Below the pieces are notes generated by a model that saw only the letters and a program-made list of their open reading frames with translations, had not been told where the DNA came from and did not search any database. This document shows, piece after piece, positions 1 to 8,851 of a stretch of DNA of 64,000 nucleotides. Origin of the DNA: Oligoflexia bacterium. GTDB taxonomy: Bacteria > Bdellovibrionota_C > UBA2361 > JBGSMV01. The position numbers were made by a program, and so were the translations under genes. The DNA is taken from NCBI GenBank assembly GCA_019694515.1, contig JAIBBU010000004.1:62001-126000 (forward strand), given 5' to 3'. Positions within the stretch are counted from its first letter, which is position 1; each line of letters begins with the position of its first letter.

Positions 1-924
1 CCAAAGATTCTCTATCCCCAACCCTCGCGCAGTCTCGCATACCGCGGCTGTAAGTGCTGAATAACCCGAGAATCCCATTTCAGCCAGCGCCGTGCGTCCG
101 CCCTTGGAGAGGCCCACGATATCTACCCACCCATCTCCCGGACCCGGAAGCTCTTCATCGCCAAGAAAGCTGCGAATGTTACCGGCAGCATACGCCGGAA
201 TCGCAGCGGACTCTGAAGACATGATGTAAAAACCGATGACTTCGTCTCTTAAAGCGGGGGCAAACAGCCGCGCTCCGGGACGCGACAACCACTCCGTGAA
301 GTCGCTCTGAGTCACCTGGCGGCCAAATCCCTCCTGTGGTCGGTGTTGAGAAGGGTCGATGGTCAGCTCCGCACAGATCGCTTCCGCCGCCTGAAGGTCT
401 GACACCCCTGGTGGATTGCGCTGAGGATCGAACTCTTGAATGGCAAAGCCCCTTCGATACATCTGGGCCGCGGGAGTAGCTCCAAAACCATAATTCCCGT
501 CGATCTCGACAGCCAAGTTACGGCGCATGATCTCCAGCCAGAAATCAGCGTTCTCGTGCGGATCTACATACCATGGGTCACAAGCCTCCTCGCAAAACGT
601 ACGCATCATCCGTAAGATATTTCGGAAGTCGTGATCATAGCTTAGATGTCCTAGGGCTTTATCCAGCCCCGCGTGACTAAGCTCGAGTTGACGCGAAAAG
701 CGCTGACAGAGGTGGCTAAATTGATCGTGAAATTCGTTAATTGGGGCAGTAAGCTTGAGCTCGCGAGCGCGATCTTTGAAGCGCTCGTAGAGCGCGCAGA
801 ACACTCTAAACTCAGAAAACACGAGCCCATCACCCAGTTCCTGACTTATATCAAACCACGCATCGGCGCATACATATTCCAGGCCCTGGGGCTGGACAGG
901 TTCCGTTGGTACGTTCTTAAGCAT
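1..924 (-). CDS. Hypothetical protein, possible GNAT-type acyltransferase (3' end beyond window)
   Basis: An open frame of 308 codons runs off the left edge of the window. It begins at an ATG at 924; an in-frame TAA lies 33 bases upstream, so no much earlier start is possible. The N-terminal half is helical and His/Arg-rich with no motif I recognise. The visible C-terminal part has a beta-strand pattern ending VIGFYIMSSES, then a stretch with SKGGRTALAEMGFSGYSAL and a helix followed by GLGIENLW. This arrangement resembles the core of GNAT N-acyltransferases, but the acetyl-CoA loop is not clear. It follows the binding-protein gene at 1193 on the same strand after 268 bp. I am confident it is coding and unsure of the function. 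Confidence 0.6.
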   Translation of the reverse strand, partial: MLKNVPTEPVQPQGLEYVCADAWFDISQELGDGLVFSEFRVFCALYERFKDRARELKLTAPINEFHDQFSHLCQRFSRQLELSHAGLDKALGHLSYDHDFRNILRMMRTFCEEACDPWYVDPHENADFWLEIMRRNLAVEIDGNYGFGATPAAQMYRRGFAIQEFDPQRNPPGVSDLQAAEAICAELTIDPSQHRPQEGFGRQVTQSDFTEWLSRPGARLFAPALRDEVIGFYIMSSESAAIPAYAAGNIRSFLGDEELPGPGDGWVDIVGLSKGGRTALAEMGFSGYSALTAAVCETARGLGIENLW

Positions 925-1192
925 CCTATCCAGATTATGGCGCCTTTTCTCGGCTTAGTCCCTTCCTTCCCAGCCCTTCATAGCGTCAGCGATCCGAGAG
1001 CGTGGCGGTATCGGTTGGTAATAGATCTGAATTTAAGCAGGCTCCCCGGTTTTCAACCAGTCGATCGCAATATTGGTGATATGTCCCGGACCCATCGTTT
1101 TCGAGGCTTCGATCACTCTAGTGACGCAGAGTATGTAGTAGTAGAGGGACGCGATTAGCCTGCGAGAGGTAATCGGAGAGGTTGCAAAGAAA

Positions 1193-2305
1193 TTACTCCA
1201 GAGAAAACTCCTGCAACCTGCCATCCACGACCGACATAATTGCCGCTCGGGTTGAGACCACACTGCGATCAGCCGCAGGGATCGCATGCATTCCGGTTAC
1301 ACCCTCATAAACCACCTTCACCCCACTAAGATCTCCACTACCTCTACGCAATGCGAGGTTAGCCATAAACATAGTCGCATCATAACCGGCTGCGGCGTAG
1401 TCGTAGGGAGCTCGATTGAATTTATTCAGAAACGTCTTGTCAAAATCATTCGACGCATATTTCGGATAAATGCCGTATGCCCTCCCATAGCGGTCCGGCT
1501 TTTCTGCAAAATCATATGCTTCCTTCAGCGTATGCGGCATCACCACCAGGGGAGTTGAGTGCCGCACGGCGAGCTCCCGCAGTAGGAGATCAACCCCTTC
1601 GTAGTTGAGCACCACAAGAACAAGCTCAGGCTTCTTTTGGAAAATTCTTAAAGCAGCAAGTTTAATAGCATCGTGAAAACCTTCGTAGGAGATCTGGGTG
1701 TCGGTCAGAACGTCGATTCCGGAATCCTTAGCTATCTTCCGCAACAGATCTGCATGCGAAATGCCGTACGGCACATTTATGTACACCAAACCAACCGATC
1801 TAATAGCTTTCATTTTGAGAAATTGTCGTAGTACCTGCTCCTCGGCACTGAGACTCAAGCCATTTGTGAAGACCCACTGATTCGACCGGGCAGCGGCGCT
1901 CAAGATTTCAACTGGATTCGTCGGAGTGATAAATGGGGTGCGGTATTGTTTTGCAAGGGGAAATGCAGACTCGGCTAAAAAATCCCAAGTTCCACCAATT
2001 ATGCCGCTAACTTTATCCACGGTTGCAAGCTTCACAAAGGCAGTGGCAACCTTGCCCGGCACAGTGGCGTCGTCCTCCACTACTAGCCGCACCCCAACTC
2101 CGCTCTGGTTTAATTCATCGATCGCCAACTCCGCTCCCTCCAACCAATTCCGCCCGTTCCGGGCAGCATCTCCAGAGAGGCTCACGATAGCACCGAGACT
2201 TAGCGGATCCTTAGGAGCAGCGAGCGACTGATTAGCCAGTAATAAGGAAACGAAGAAGAAGACGGTTTTCAAGAAAGCGAAGCGGTGACTCGCAGATCTT
2301 CCCAT
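1193..2305 (-). CDS. Periplasmic substrate-binding protein, branched-chain amino acid ABC transporter type
   Basis: The product is 370 residues and starts with a Sec signal peptide (hydrophobic stretch about 10-29, cleavage near LAAP). The mature protein opens with LGAIVSLSGDAARNGRNW and ELAIDELN, the start of the LivJ/Peripla_BP_6 fold, and keeps the two-lobed pattern, including GIIGGTWDFLAESAFPLA and a YDAAAAGYDATMF segment near the C-terminus. It would bind an amino acid or similar small ligand outside the inner membrane. No permease or ATPase genes are adjacent, so it is a solitary binding protein; it may serve a transporter elsewhere or act as a sensor. The ATG is preceded by a weak AGGA ribosome site. 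Confidence 0.85.
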   Translation of the reverse strand: MGRSASHRFAFLKTVFFFVSLLLANQSLAAPKDPLSLGAIVSLSGDAARNGRNWLEGAELAIDELNQSGVGVRLVVEDDATVPGKVATAFVKLATVDKVSGIIGGTWDFLAESAFPLAKQYRTPFITPTNPVEILSAAARSNQWVFTNGLSLSAEEQVLRQFLKMKAIRSVGLVYINVPYGISHADLLRKIAKDSGIDVLTDTQISYEGFHDAIKLAALRIFQKKPELVLVVLNYEGVDLLLRELAVRHSTPLVVMPHTLKEAYDFAEKPDRYGRAYGIYPKYASNDFDKTFLNKFNRAPYDYAAAGYDATMFMANLALRRGSGDLSGVKVVYEGVTGMHAIPAADRSVVSTRAAIMSVVDGRLQEFSLE

Positions 2306-2410
2306 TTCTAGATTTCCTACAAGCTAGGCTGAATGACAAGCATATACCCGCCCACGAAGACGTGACAGAGGAATCCAGATCTATATCTTCGCAATTACGT
2401 CGGCAGACTG

Positions 2411-2965
2411 TTACTGGGAGGCGTCGTTGTCGATCTGCCCACGAATTTCCCCATCCGGGTAGGTTCCGGAGTGGATATCGAGGTAGAGCTCCCCGGCTTT
2501 AAGCGCTTGAAGGCCACTCTCAGACAAACTGCAAAAACCGGACAACGAAACATCCCCCGGATTCCCAAAATCACATTCAATTTCCCCTGTCGCCCCCGTT
2601 GCGGCTTGATGAATATGAACAGCGGTGGTGCCCGTGACGGAGTGGGTACACTTAATCCCCAGCTCCGTTTCCTCGGAATTTTGCACCAGCAGACAATGCC
2701 CCGTAGCGGTGGTCACAGTGTTAGGAGGCACAATCTGCCCTCCATCCAAATAAAAACTGTAGCCGATGGCCCGTTTAATGAAGGGCGTGTACCCCTTGGC
2801 TTCGGCTTTGGCCGAAGTTGTAAAGCACTTTCGCCCTGATTGAGATACATATTCATTCAGCGACTTGATTCCCACCGCCTTGCAAACACGGGGTCGAGGT
2901 GTGGCCTGCGCCATTGAGGCACACAGAAGAAGTACAAGCAACCAAGACACTGCGATCGAACGCAT
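2411..2965 (-). CDS. Secreted CHRD-domain protein
   Basis: The product is 184 residues with a clear signal peptide (about residues 1-21, cleaved after AQA). Residues about 85-180 match the CHRD (chordin) domain pattern: VHIHQAATGATGEIECDFG, then LKAGELYLDIHSGTYPDGE followed by IRGQI. CHRD domains occur in secreted bacterial proteins; their function there is poorly known, and extracellular binding is a guess. The start ATG directly precedes the signal peptide. The next gene downstream on the same strand is the binding protein at 1193, 105 bp away, so the two need not form an operon. Confidence 0.8.
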   Translation of the reverse strand: MRSIAVSWLLVLLLCASMAQATPRPRVCKAVGIKSLNEYVSQSGRKCFTTSAKAEAKGYTPFIKRAIGYSFYLDGGQIVPPNTVTTATGHCLLVQNSEETELGIKCTHSVTGTTAVHIHQAATGATGEIECDFGNPGDVSLSGFCSLSESGLQALKAGELYLDIHSGTYPDGEIRGQIDNDASQ

Positions 2966-3184
2966 AAGCGGTCCTATGGGTAGGAAAAAGATAAGGTAGC
3001 CTTACACGCAAGACAAGGTTGGGAAACTATAGAATTTCAAGTTAGCCCAACCCTGGAAATGTTTCGGAACAATCGTTCCAAACCGCTCCGAAGCGTTTGG
3101 AGGATGAATGCAATCTACGATAAAAACGCGTGAGTCCACTCTAATAATCTGGTGTGAGAAGTATAGTGCCACAACTTTTCGCAT

Positions 3185-3218
3185 ACGGCGGTGCTGGCAC
3201 ATTGGCCAACACCGCCGT
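3185..3218 (-). terminator. Strong GC-rich hairpin downstream of the 3229 gene
   Basis: A 9-bp arm at 3185-3193 pairs perfectly with 3210-3218. After one mismatch the pairing continues for 4 bp around a 6-base loop. It starts 10 bp past the stop codon of the minus-strand gene at 3229. There is no convincing T-run on either strand, so intrinsic termination is uncertain; it could instead be a 3' stability hairpin. Confidence 0.45.
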
Positions 3219-3228
3219 CGCGTCGAAC

Positions 3229-3723
3229 CTATGGTGCCTCTGCCGGTGTCTCTCGACTCCATCGGATGCCCAAAAAGGTCGCTCCCACGACTCCCAGCAG
3301 GGTCAGTGCCCACCCCCAAACGCGCTGTGCATCGTCCGTCTGCTGATCCCGAAGATCAAGATCCAACTGAGTGCGAAGCGAGCGCGCGGCCGATGCAAAG
3401 TTGAGTGTTGCCAGCCAAAGATCTTTCAGCTTAGCGTCCGATGCCAGCTCGGCCTCCCGATTCGGATCTTCGACCCCGAACTGCGCGTACAGCGCTTCAA
3501 CACGCTGCTGCACCTCAGCGGTTCGATGGAGCTTCGCCGCTACAGCAAGCGTCCCGTCCAGCGTCCCGGTTGCCTGGCTGAATTTCGTGCGAATTTCCTC
3601 GCGCATCTCTGCATCGCTCGCCGGAGGAGACCAGTCCCACGGGATGGCCATGCTGGGCCGGGAGAGGAGCGAAAGCGCGGCTACCAGTGCGAGTCTGAGA
3701 ATCGCTTTCATGCGCAACCTCAC
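3229..3723 (-). CDS. Hypothetical membrane-anchored protein with signal peptide
   Basis: The product is 164 residues. An N-terminal signal peptide (ALVAALSLLSRPSMA) is followed by a polar, helical, likely coiled region of about 100 residues. A single C-terminal transmembrane helix (WGWALTLLGVVGATFLGI) and a short charged tail complete it. A second in-frame ATG four codons downstream (3711) is an equally good start. I recognise no family. The layout suggests a periplasmic helical domain anchored by its C-terminus. It stands alone, with gene-free stretches on both sides. Confidence 0.65.
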   Translation of the reverse strand: MRLRMKAILRLALVAALSLLSRPSMAIPWDWSPPASDAEMREEIRTKFSQATGTLDGTLAVAAKLHRTAEVQQRVEALYAQFGVEDPNREAELASDAKLKDLWLATLNFASAARSLRTQLDLDLRDQQTDDAQRVWGWALTLLGVVGATFLGIRWSRETPAEAP

Positions 3724-4060
3724 AGTGAGATTGAAAGTGAACGAAGAGGATCAGGCAATTACATGCAGGTAGAAAACCACCTTCCTTTCTGAGGAGAGAA
3801 CCTTGGGCCTATACTACTCACACCAGGTTATTAAAGAGCTCAGGCGGCAGAGCATAGCTCGCCATTTCCGCTCAGGCAACAAGGCGCCGGTGGAATAGGA
3901 ATCAAGTTAGCCTTCGGGCCTCCAAACTAGGGAGTCGCCGACTGAAGCATTATCCGCGGCAAGGATTATTGACGGAGATCGAGGAGACGCGTCTCATGAA
4001 TTAACTGCTAGGTATAAGCACAGCCAAAGCCCGGGATAAATCCTAGCTTGACGATCGATT
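3724..4060. other. Gene-free stretch
   Basis: I see no convincing reading frame here. The only structure noted is a perfect 12-bp palindrome, GAGACGCGTCTC, at 3984-3995, which may be chance. Confidence 0.5.
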
Positions 4061-4528
4061 TCACCCCCACTTTCCCGGAGTTAATCCCTTACGGCGCAGC
4101 TCAGAGTTAATCTGACCAAGGTGATGCTGGGCATGTCGCAAGGAATAAATCGCACGGTCTAGCCGCGTACCACCGGAGTCATTGAAATCCGGCTCAACGG
4201 AAAGAAAAGTTGCGTCACCACAGGAGGTAAGCCAATGCCGTACTGTAATCTCGACCTTGTCCAGATAAGAAAGCAATTGCACCCTCGTCGGCAAAGTTTC
4301 CACCGGACCGCTCTCCCAGTCCAAAGGTGGTGCTCCGTCATCAACGCTCTTATTAGTATAAAATTCGGCGGTCTCAACTAGATGATAGGCAATGCGTATC
4401 AACGCCAGAGATTCGCAGTCGCTTTTGCTGTAGTCTTGATCAGAGATCCTCGATAATGCGTCTCGAAGCGTACCCCAGACCCGAGCAAACTGACGCGCTA
4501 AGATTTCACCGATTGTTATTTCTCCCAT
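4061..4528 (-). CDS. DinB-like metal-binding four-helix protein
   Basis: The product is 155 residues, the usual size for DinB/YfiT-type proteins. It has the expected helix pattern and three candidate metal-ligand histidines: H49 in the IAYHLVE helix, and H132 and H136 in LRHAQHHLGQI. Members of this superfamily bind a divalent metal and include thiol S-transferases and uncharacterised damage-inducible proteins; the substrate cannot be told from sequence. It sits 32 bp upstream of the DUF2339-type gene on the same strand and could be cotranscribed with it. The ribosome site is weak. Confidence 0.75.
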   Translation of the reverse strand: MGEITIGEILARQFARVWGTLRDALSRISDQDYSKSDCESLALIRIAYHLVETAEFYTNKSVDDGAPPLDWESGPVETLPTRVQLLSYLDKVEITVRHWLTSCGDATFLSVEPDFNDSGGTRLDRAIYSLRHAQHHLGQINSELRRKGLTPGKWG

Positions 4529-4560
4529 AGATTGTCCCGCTGCTGAGTCACGTTCACCGC

Positions 4561-6243
4561 TTAAGAGCTCTTCACCTGCCGGTAAACTAACCCACCGGCA
4601 TATAAGATCCCGCCTATCACCACCAGCGCTACGACTCTCGGCGCGGCGGAGGCTCCGCTAAGGTCAACAGAAAAGATCCTAAAGGACACGATTGCAAACA
4701 CTCCGAGCGAGACATTAGCAAAAGCTGTGTCTCTGATTCCGCGCGCAACCAGCAGGAGGGCCAGAGCGTAGAGTGCCCAAACGGACGACACCACGAATGG
4801 AGGATCCTTTAGGAGTACAAAAAGGATGATCTGTCTGAGGGCGCTTAAGACGAAAGCCGACGCCGCTCCAAGCATCACGGGAGAGAGCATCCCCTGCCCC
4901 GATTTGCGACGCATTGATTGCACCACGACTACACTAAAAGCAGCTGCGAATCCTAACGAGCACCACAGAATCGCGGCACTAGCCTGATCCAGGTAGCTAT
5001 CCTGAAGGACCTTCCCGCCCTCCAACCAAATTACGATTACGCAAAGCAAATAGGGAATTAGCGAGAGTATCCCCTCCCGACCCGGGCCTGACCGTGGCAT
5101 AAGACTCCAACCGAGGATAAGCAAAATAGCCGCGATCGGCTTCAGATTATCAGGCAGTATTTCAAGATAAAGGGAGTGGAAAAGCACCACCGCCAAGAAA
5201 CCTTGGACCACCTCATCGCTAGGCAAACGCCCCTTTTCAAGTTTCTGTTTTGTTATTTGGGAGAGCAAAGGAAGAAAGAGACCAAACCCGAGTGCGATCC
5301 ACGGAGCTGCGGGTCCCCACGCAGAAAGTAGCAAGTGGTATTCAACGGCGTAGAAGATTAACAGCAAAGGAAAAAACGAAGTTGCCTCACCCAGAGTGAG
5401 CGCGGCTTTCGTGCGTATTGAAAAGGCTGCGCTTGCCAGTGCAAAGAGCGCAAACTGCCCTGCTTGAAAATAAATCTCAAACCATCTTTGCTCCGACAGA
5501 TTAAGATTTATCGACTGGGCGGCAATCATGAATGAAAGCAGTCCCAGGTAGGCCGCCAACCCGATAAAGAGCCGTTCCCGGAACATAATCGCAATAATGC
5601 AGAAAGTTAGATCCCAGAAGAGAAAATGCAGCGCAATAAATTCCGGGCCGGACCAGCCCTGATGAATTAGTACTGGGACCAGATATGTTCCGACCACAGC
5701 CAGTACTGCAAAGATGCCGTGGCGAAAATAGTTAAAAAGCGCAAGCGAAGCGACCGAGGTCGCCGCCACCAATATGAACGCGGTCGGAAGGTCGAATAGT
5801 CGCCAATAAAGTGTTCCGGCGAAGGCGGCTAGGTACATAACAACCACTCCAGCCGCAGGCAGCAAACTGGAGTATTCCGGATCCTTCTTACGTAACTGCC
5901 ACCCTGCCAGAGCTAGCGCCGCCCCAAAAAGCATCGTCATGACAAATTGACGATGCGGGGTGAGCCAGCCGCTATCAATCGCCAGTTTAACAAAAAACGC
6001 CGCAGCTAGAACAAAGCAGAGCACCGCCACGATGCCAAGAATGTTCCCCGCGCCCACACTTCTACTCGGCATTGAGGTGGATGATTGTGAGGGCAGAGCC
6101 TTCTTCGGCGCAGGGATGATTTTGGGTTGGTCAGGCGAAACGGCAGGAGAACTAGTCGACCCGGAAATTCGCTTCTCCAGCTGTGAGATACGGAGCTCTA
6201 AGGCGGAGATTCTTTGGTCAATTGCGGAAGAATCGTTACTCAT
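4561..6243 (-). CDS. DUF2339-type polytopic membrane protein
   Basis: I chose the ATG at 6243 because GGAGG lies 5 bases upstream; the frame also runs open to 6336. The product is 560 residues. Residues about 5-30 form a short coiled coil (ISALELRISQLEKRIS), followed by a Pro/Ser-rich linker to about residue 70. The rest is roughly 14 or more transmembrane helices, starting with ILGIVAVLCFVLAAAFFVKLA and GWLTPHRQFVMTM. This coiled-coil plus multi-pass layout is typical of the DUF2339 predicted membrane proteins. No enzymatic motif is visible and the function is unknown. Confidence 0.75.
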   Translation of the reverse strand: MSNDSSAIDQRISALELRISQLEKRISGSTSSPAVSPDQPKIIPAPKKALPSQSSTSMPSRSVGAGNILGIVAVLCFVLAAAFFVKLAIDSGWLTPHRQFVMTMLFGAALALAGWQLRKKDPEYSSLLPAAGVVVMYLAAFAGTLYWRLFDLPTAFILVAATSVASLALFNYFRHGIFAVLAVVGTYLVPVLIHQGWSGPEFIALHFLFWDLTFCIIAIMFRERLFIGLAAYLGLLSFMIAAQSINLNLSEQRWFEIYFQAGQFALFALASAAFSIRTKAALTLGEATSFFPLLLIFYAVEYHLLLSAWGPAAPWIALGFGLFLPLLSQITKQKLEKGRLPSDEVVQGFLAVVLFHSLYLEILPDNLKPIAAILLILGWSLMPRSGPGREGILSLIPYLLCVIVIWLEGGKVLQDSYLDQASAAILWCSLGFAAAFSVVVVQSMRRKSGQGMLSPVMLGAASAFVLSALRQIILFVLLKDPPFVVSSVWALYALALLLVARGIRDTAFANVSLGVFAIVSFRIFSVDLSGASAAPRVVALVVIGGILYAGGLVYRQVKSS

Positions 6244-6418
6244 CTGGCCTCCGAATGATGCAATGTCGGGAATTATAGCCATACGAAGCACTTTGGCGAT
6301 TGAGTAGATCATGCGAGTGGGCGGTGTGCGGTTCAATTCTCAAGCCCGGGTTATGGGGGCGGAAGTGAGGAGTCACAAAAATCTGCCTCTAGATTTTCAA
6401 ACGATATTAATAAGTTAA

Positions 6419-6433
6419 AGTGTTGGTGGTACC
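6419..6433 (-). repeat. GGTACCACCAACACT-family repeat, perfect copy
   Basis: Perfect 15-bp copy in reverse orientation, in the 295-bp gap between the divergent genes starting at 6243 and 6539. The same 15-mer recurs at 21072 and 54027, with near copies elsewhere. Confidence 0.8.
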
Positions 6434-6538
6434 GAATTATAGAATTGTATCCACATTGGACCTTCCCCTCTCCCGAGAGCGGACACTCTAAGCCACCCCT
6501 CGCATTACAGCTTAGACAGGCAAAAAGGGCCTACCACT

Positions 6539-7102
6539 ATGTTCAATTTTTTCGGGCGCAAAAAGCACGGGACTGAATCTTCTCCCGGCCAGGCCAACGG
6601 AGCTCCCGTGACCATATCGGACGAAGAGCTGGCAAAATCGTTGGATCTTAAGACCTCCCAGATTCTAGATACGCAGGGGCAAAGAGAGATCGAATATAAA
6701 AGGCGGTTAAGCGAGGCCGACGATTTGGTGCGAGTCCTGACGGGAGACACTCATCCTTTGGTAGCCGCTTTGAAACGAAGGCTGAGAGCCACTAATACCT
6801 ATATACAGTTGTGCCCCTATCGCCAGCGCTCGGATGATTGCTTTTACGATCTGCGCTTTAATGCACGGGGAATATACGCAATGGAGCTGCACAAGAGTGG
6901 ATCGGACTTTAAACCTTTTACCTCCGGTTTACCGGAGCTTATAGTTCACTCCGGCCTAACCTCGGCGGCAGCGCTAGCGACGCTCCGCGAAGCAGCACTA
7001 AAACTCCCCCGAGAAGAAGTTCCTCCGGCTCCGGCGCCGCAGCTAGATAGTTTGCAGATTAATGCAGAGGATCGCTTTCCCTCCAGCAAGGGGCCGGAAT
7101 AA
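6539..7102 (+). CDS. Hypothetical soluble protein
   Basis: The product is 187 residues and starts MFNFFGRKKHG after an AAAGGG-type ribosome site. There is no signal peptide or membrane segment. The N-terminal half is charged and helical (ISDEELAKSLDLKTSQIL and a following Arg/Glu-rich helix). The middle holds a small beta pattern with two cysteines (LCPYRQRSDDCFYDLRFNARGIYAME), and the tail is Pro/Ala-rich. I recognise no family. It ends about 50 bp before the first hip operator and is transcribed towards it. Confidence 0.6.
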   Translation: MFNFFGRKKHGTESSPGQANGAPVTISDEELAKSLDLKTSQILDTQGQREIEYKRRLSEADDLVRVLTGDTHPLVAALKRRLRATNTYIQLCPYRQRSDDCFYDLRFNARGIYAMELHKSGSDFKPFTSGLPELIVHSGLTSAAALATLREAALKLPREEVPPAPAPQLDSLQINAEDRFPSSKGPE

Positions 7103-7151
7103 ATACTGTTGGTTCGACGCCTTTGCAAAGCTCAGCTGGGCTCGGAGTATG

Positions 7152-7171
7152 ATTTATGCGATCGCATAAAT
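7152..7171. promoter_or_regulatory. hip operator 1 (perfect palindrome)
   Basis: A perfect 20-bp palindrome, ATTTATGCGATCGCATAAAT, is centred at 7161.5, in the gap before hipB. It is the best of three related sites. HipB-type antitoxins bind palindromic operators upstream of their own operon, so this is the likely primary HipB site. Confidence 0.65.
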
Positions 7172-7213
7172 TAAGGGGCGCAACCACCTGAAATGCAAGA
7201 ATAATAGCGACTG

Positions 7214-7233
7214 TTTTATGCAATCGCATAAAA
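7214..7233. promoter_or_regulatory. hip operator 2
   Basis: Second copy, TTTTATGCAATCGCATAAAA, centred at 7223.5, with one symmetry break. It lies 62 bp from operator 1, close to six helical turns. Confidence 0.6.
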
Positions 7234-7275
7234 ATATGGCATCTTTGCCCCGCTCCTGGTAATCTAACCCTAATA

Positions 7276-7293
7276 TTAACGCGTTCGCATAAA
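7276..7293. promoter_or_regulatory. hip operator 3 (half-conserved), overlapping a possible -10
   Basis: One half-site, TCGCATAAA, is exact and the other (TTAACGCGT) is degenerate. Its centre at 7284.5 is 61 bp from operator 2. It ends 4 bp before the hipB ATG. A TAATAT hexamer at 7271-7276 may be the -10 box, so a protein bound here would block transcription. No convincing -35 is visible. Confidence 0.5.
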
Positions 7294-7297
7294 TAAA

Positions 7298-7549
7298 ATG
7301 GCTAAACACCCGCAATCACCTTATCTTCTCCTCGGCACGGCCATACGCACCAGACGAAAAACCTTAGGCCTCAGCCAGGCACAGCTCGGAGAATTCGCGG
7401 GATGTGGACTTACGTTCGTCAACCAACTGGAAAGCGGTAAGAAAACAATTCGGCTCAATAAATTGATCGACGTGCTAAAGGTCCTCGGCTTGGAGCTGGC
7501 GCTTGAGCCGGGCAAAGATCTGCTGCGTGTTTCGGATAAATTAACCTAA
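7298..7549 (+). CDS. hipB: HipB-like XRE antitoxin/repressor
   Basis: The product is 83 residues and nearly all of it is an XRE helix-turn-helix: LGTAIRTRRKTLGLSQAQLG, then GCGLTFVNQLESGKKTIRLN for the recognition helix region, then LIDVLKVLGLELAL. This is the pattern of HipB/y4mF antitoxins. It should dimerise, bind the palindromes just upstream and neutralise HipA by complex formation. There is no ribosome site before the ATG, and operator 3 directly abuts the gene. hipA follows after 7 bp, the usual antitoxin-first order. Confidence 0.9.
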   Translation: MAKHPQSPYLLLGTAIRTRRKTLGLSQAQLGEFAGCGLTFVNQLESGKKTIRLNKLIDVLKVLGLELALEPGKDLLRVSDKLT

Positions 7550-7556
7550 CCCCCAG

Positions 7557-8795
7557 ATGCAGGTCGGCGCACCAAAAGAGATCGCTCAGGCCAAAGTCTT
7601 TAAGGGCGAAAAGATGGCGGGTATTCTCAGCCGTACTCAAAATGGTGCCCTATTCGAATATGATCCGCTCTATTTCGATGAGGCTCGGAACGATGCCACC
7701 CGCGCCGTGGCATATCGCATGCCTTTAACCTCGAGACGCTACTCCTGCTCGGGAATTAACCTACACCCTTTTTTTGCTGGTCTCTTGCCCGAAGGGCTAC
7801 GCCTTGAGGCATTGCAGTCTCAAATCAAAAGCTCGCGTGATGACATGTTCAGTATTCTCATGGCCTCACGCCCTGACATCATCGGAGATGTGTGGATCTC
7901 AGATACCGGGAAGACACCAAAAAAGCCGAAGCCGATTGCAAAGCTTGAAGAGGTGCTGTTTGACGATCTATTCCAGAGCAGCATTCGCGCTGCCAATCGC
8001 TCCGCTCCCAGTCACGATCTGACGATCGCCGGAATCCAGGGCAAGATCTCAGCGCGCATGATCTCGTTTCCGGTTAAAATCAGAAGCCGCAATCATGAAT
8101 ACATTCTGAAACTGACCCCCAAAGACTATCCACTACTAGTTGAAAATGAGGCATTCTTTATGCACATGGCGTGGAGCTGCGGACTTGCTACGGCGCCGGT
8201 AAAACTCGTGCGTGATCGGGGGGGTAATGCGGGCCTGCTGGTACGCCGCTTTGATCGCATTTATGACAGGCCCACCAAGCGCTTCAACCGAATTCATCAG
8301 GAGGATGCTTGCCAATTTTTGGATCGCTACCCTGCCGATAAATACCGGATTGGTCTTAGCGAGATCGCTGCCGGAATCGAAGAACTGAGCACCGCCCCGG
8401 TACTCGAAATCCTGGAGCTGCTCAAAGTAACGGCATTTTCGTATCTAATCGGCAACGGCGACATGCACGCCAAGAATATCAGTCTAATCACTGAGCCCGG
8501 GACAGGCAGAGTGCGACTTTCTCCGGCTTATGACCTGCTTTCCACTGTTCCGTACGGCGACCTTCGCATGGCGATCCGCATGGAGGGGCGTGATGACAAT
8601 CTAAAGCTCCGGGATTTTGTCGCATTCGGCGAACGCTTTGGACTGCGGCCCACAGTTGTACAGCAGATGCTGGATAAATTGTGCCGCCCCGCCCGGGCGC
8701 ATATCGGAAGGGTGTCGCAAATCGGATTCGAGAAGAAGGTCACCGAGCAGATCAAGAAGCTGGCGGTCAAAAGGATCGAGGAGCTTACTCATTGA
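7557..8795 (+). CDS. hipA: HipA-family serine/threonine kinase toxin
   Basis: The product is 412 residues, a normal HipA length. The N-terminal HipA domain contains INLHPFFAGLLPEGLRLEAL. The kinase core shows the phosphate-loop segment IAGIQGKISA (about 155-164), the catalytic segment GNGDMHAKN (about 297-305, with the conserved Asp) and the metal-binding Asp in PAYDLLS (about 321-327). E. coli HipA phosphorylates glutamyl-tRNA synthetase and causes growth arrest; other HipA proteins have different tRNA synthetase targets, so the target here is unknown. All active-site motifs are intact. It is coupled to hipB and ends the operon. Confidence 0.9.
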   Translation: MQVGAPKEIAQAKVFKGEKMAGILSRTQNGALFEYDPLYFDEARNDATRAVAYRMPLTSRRYSCSGINLHPFFAGLLPEGLRLEALQSQIKSSRDDMFSILMASRPDIIGDVWISDTGKTPKKPKPIAKLEEVLFDDLFQSSIRAANRSAPSHDLTIAGIQGKISARMISFPVKIRSRNHEYILKLTPKDYPLLVENEAFFMHMAWSCGLATAPVKLVRDRGGNAGLLVRRFDRIYDRPTKRFNRIHQEDACQFLDRYPADKYRIGLSEIAAGIEELSTAPVLEILELLKVTAFSYLIGNGDMHAKNISLITEPGTGRVRLSPAYDLLSTVPYGDLRMAIRMEGRDDNLKLRDFVAFGERFGLRPTVVQQMLDKLCRPARAHIGRVSQIGFEKKVTEQIKKLAVKRIEELTH

Positions 8796-8851
8796 TGTTC
8801 TGAAAGGCGCCGAAGGTTCCTGACTCTGCCGTTCGCTCAACTCTAACACTA

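Noticed and set aside
651..1287. Several frames of 60-160 codons on both strands (651-833, 673-1158, 1033-1287)
   Set aside because: The minus frame from 924 to the window edge has a protein-like sequence; these lie across it or the binding-protein gene with poor composition. The 924-1193 gap shows no convincing gene.
3154..3792. A plus-strand frame of 212 codons over the 3229 gene
   Set aside because: It is Arg/Cys-rich and lies opposite a minus-strand gene with a clear signal peptide and membrane helix.
3984..3995. Palindrome GAGACGCGTCTC
   Set aside because: A single 12-bp palindrome with no second copy or adjacent gene start; it may be chance.
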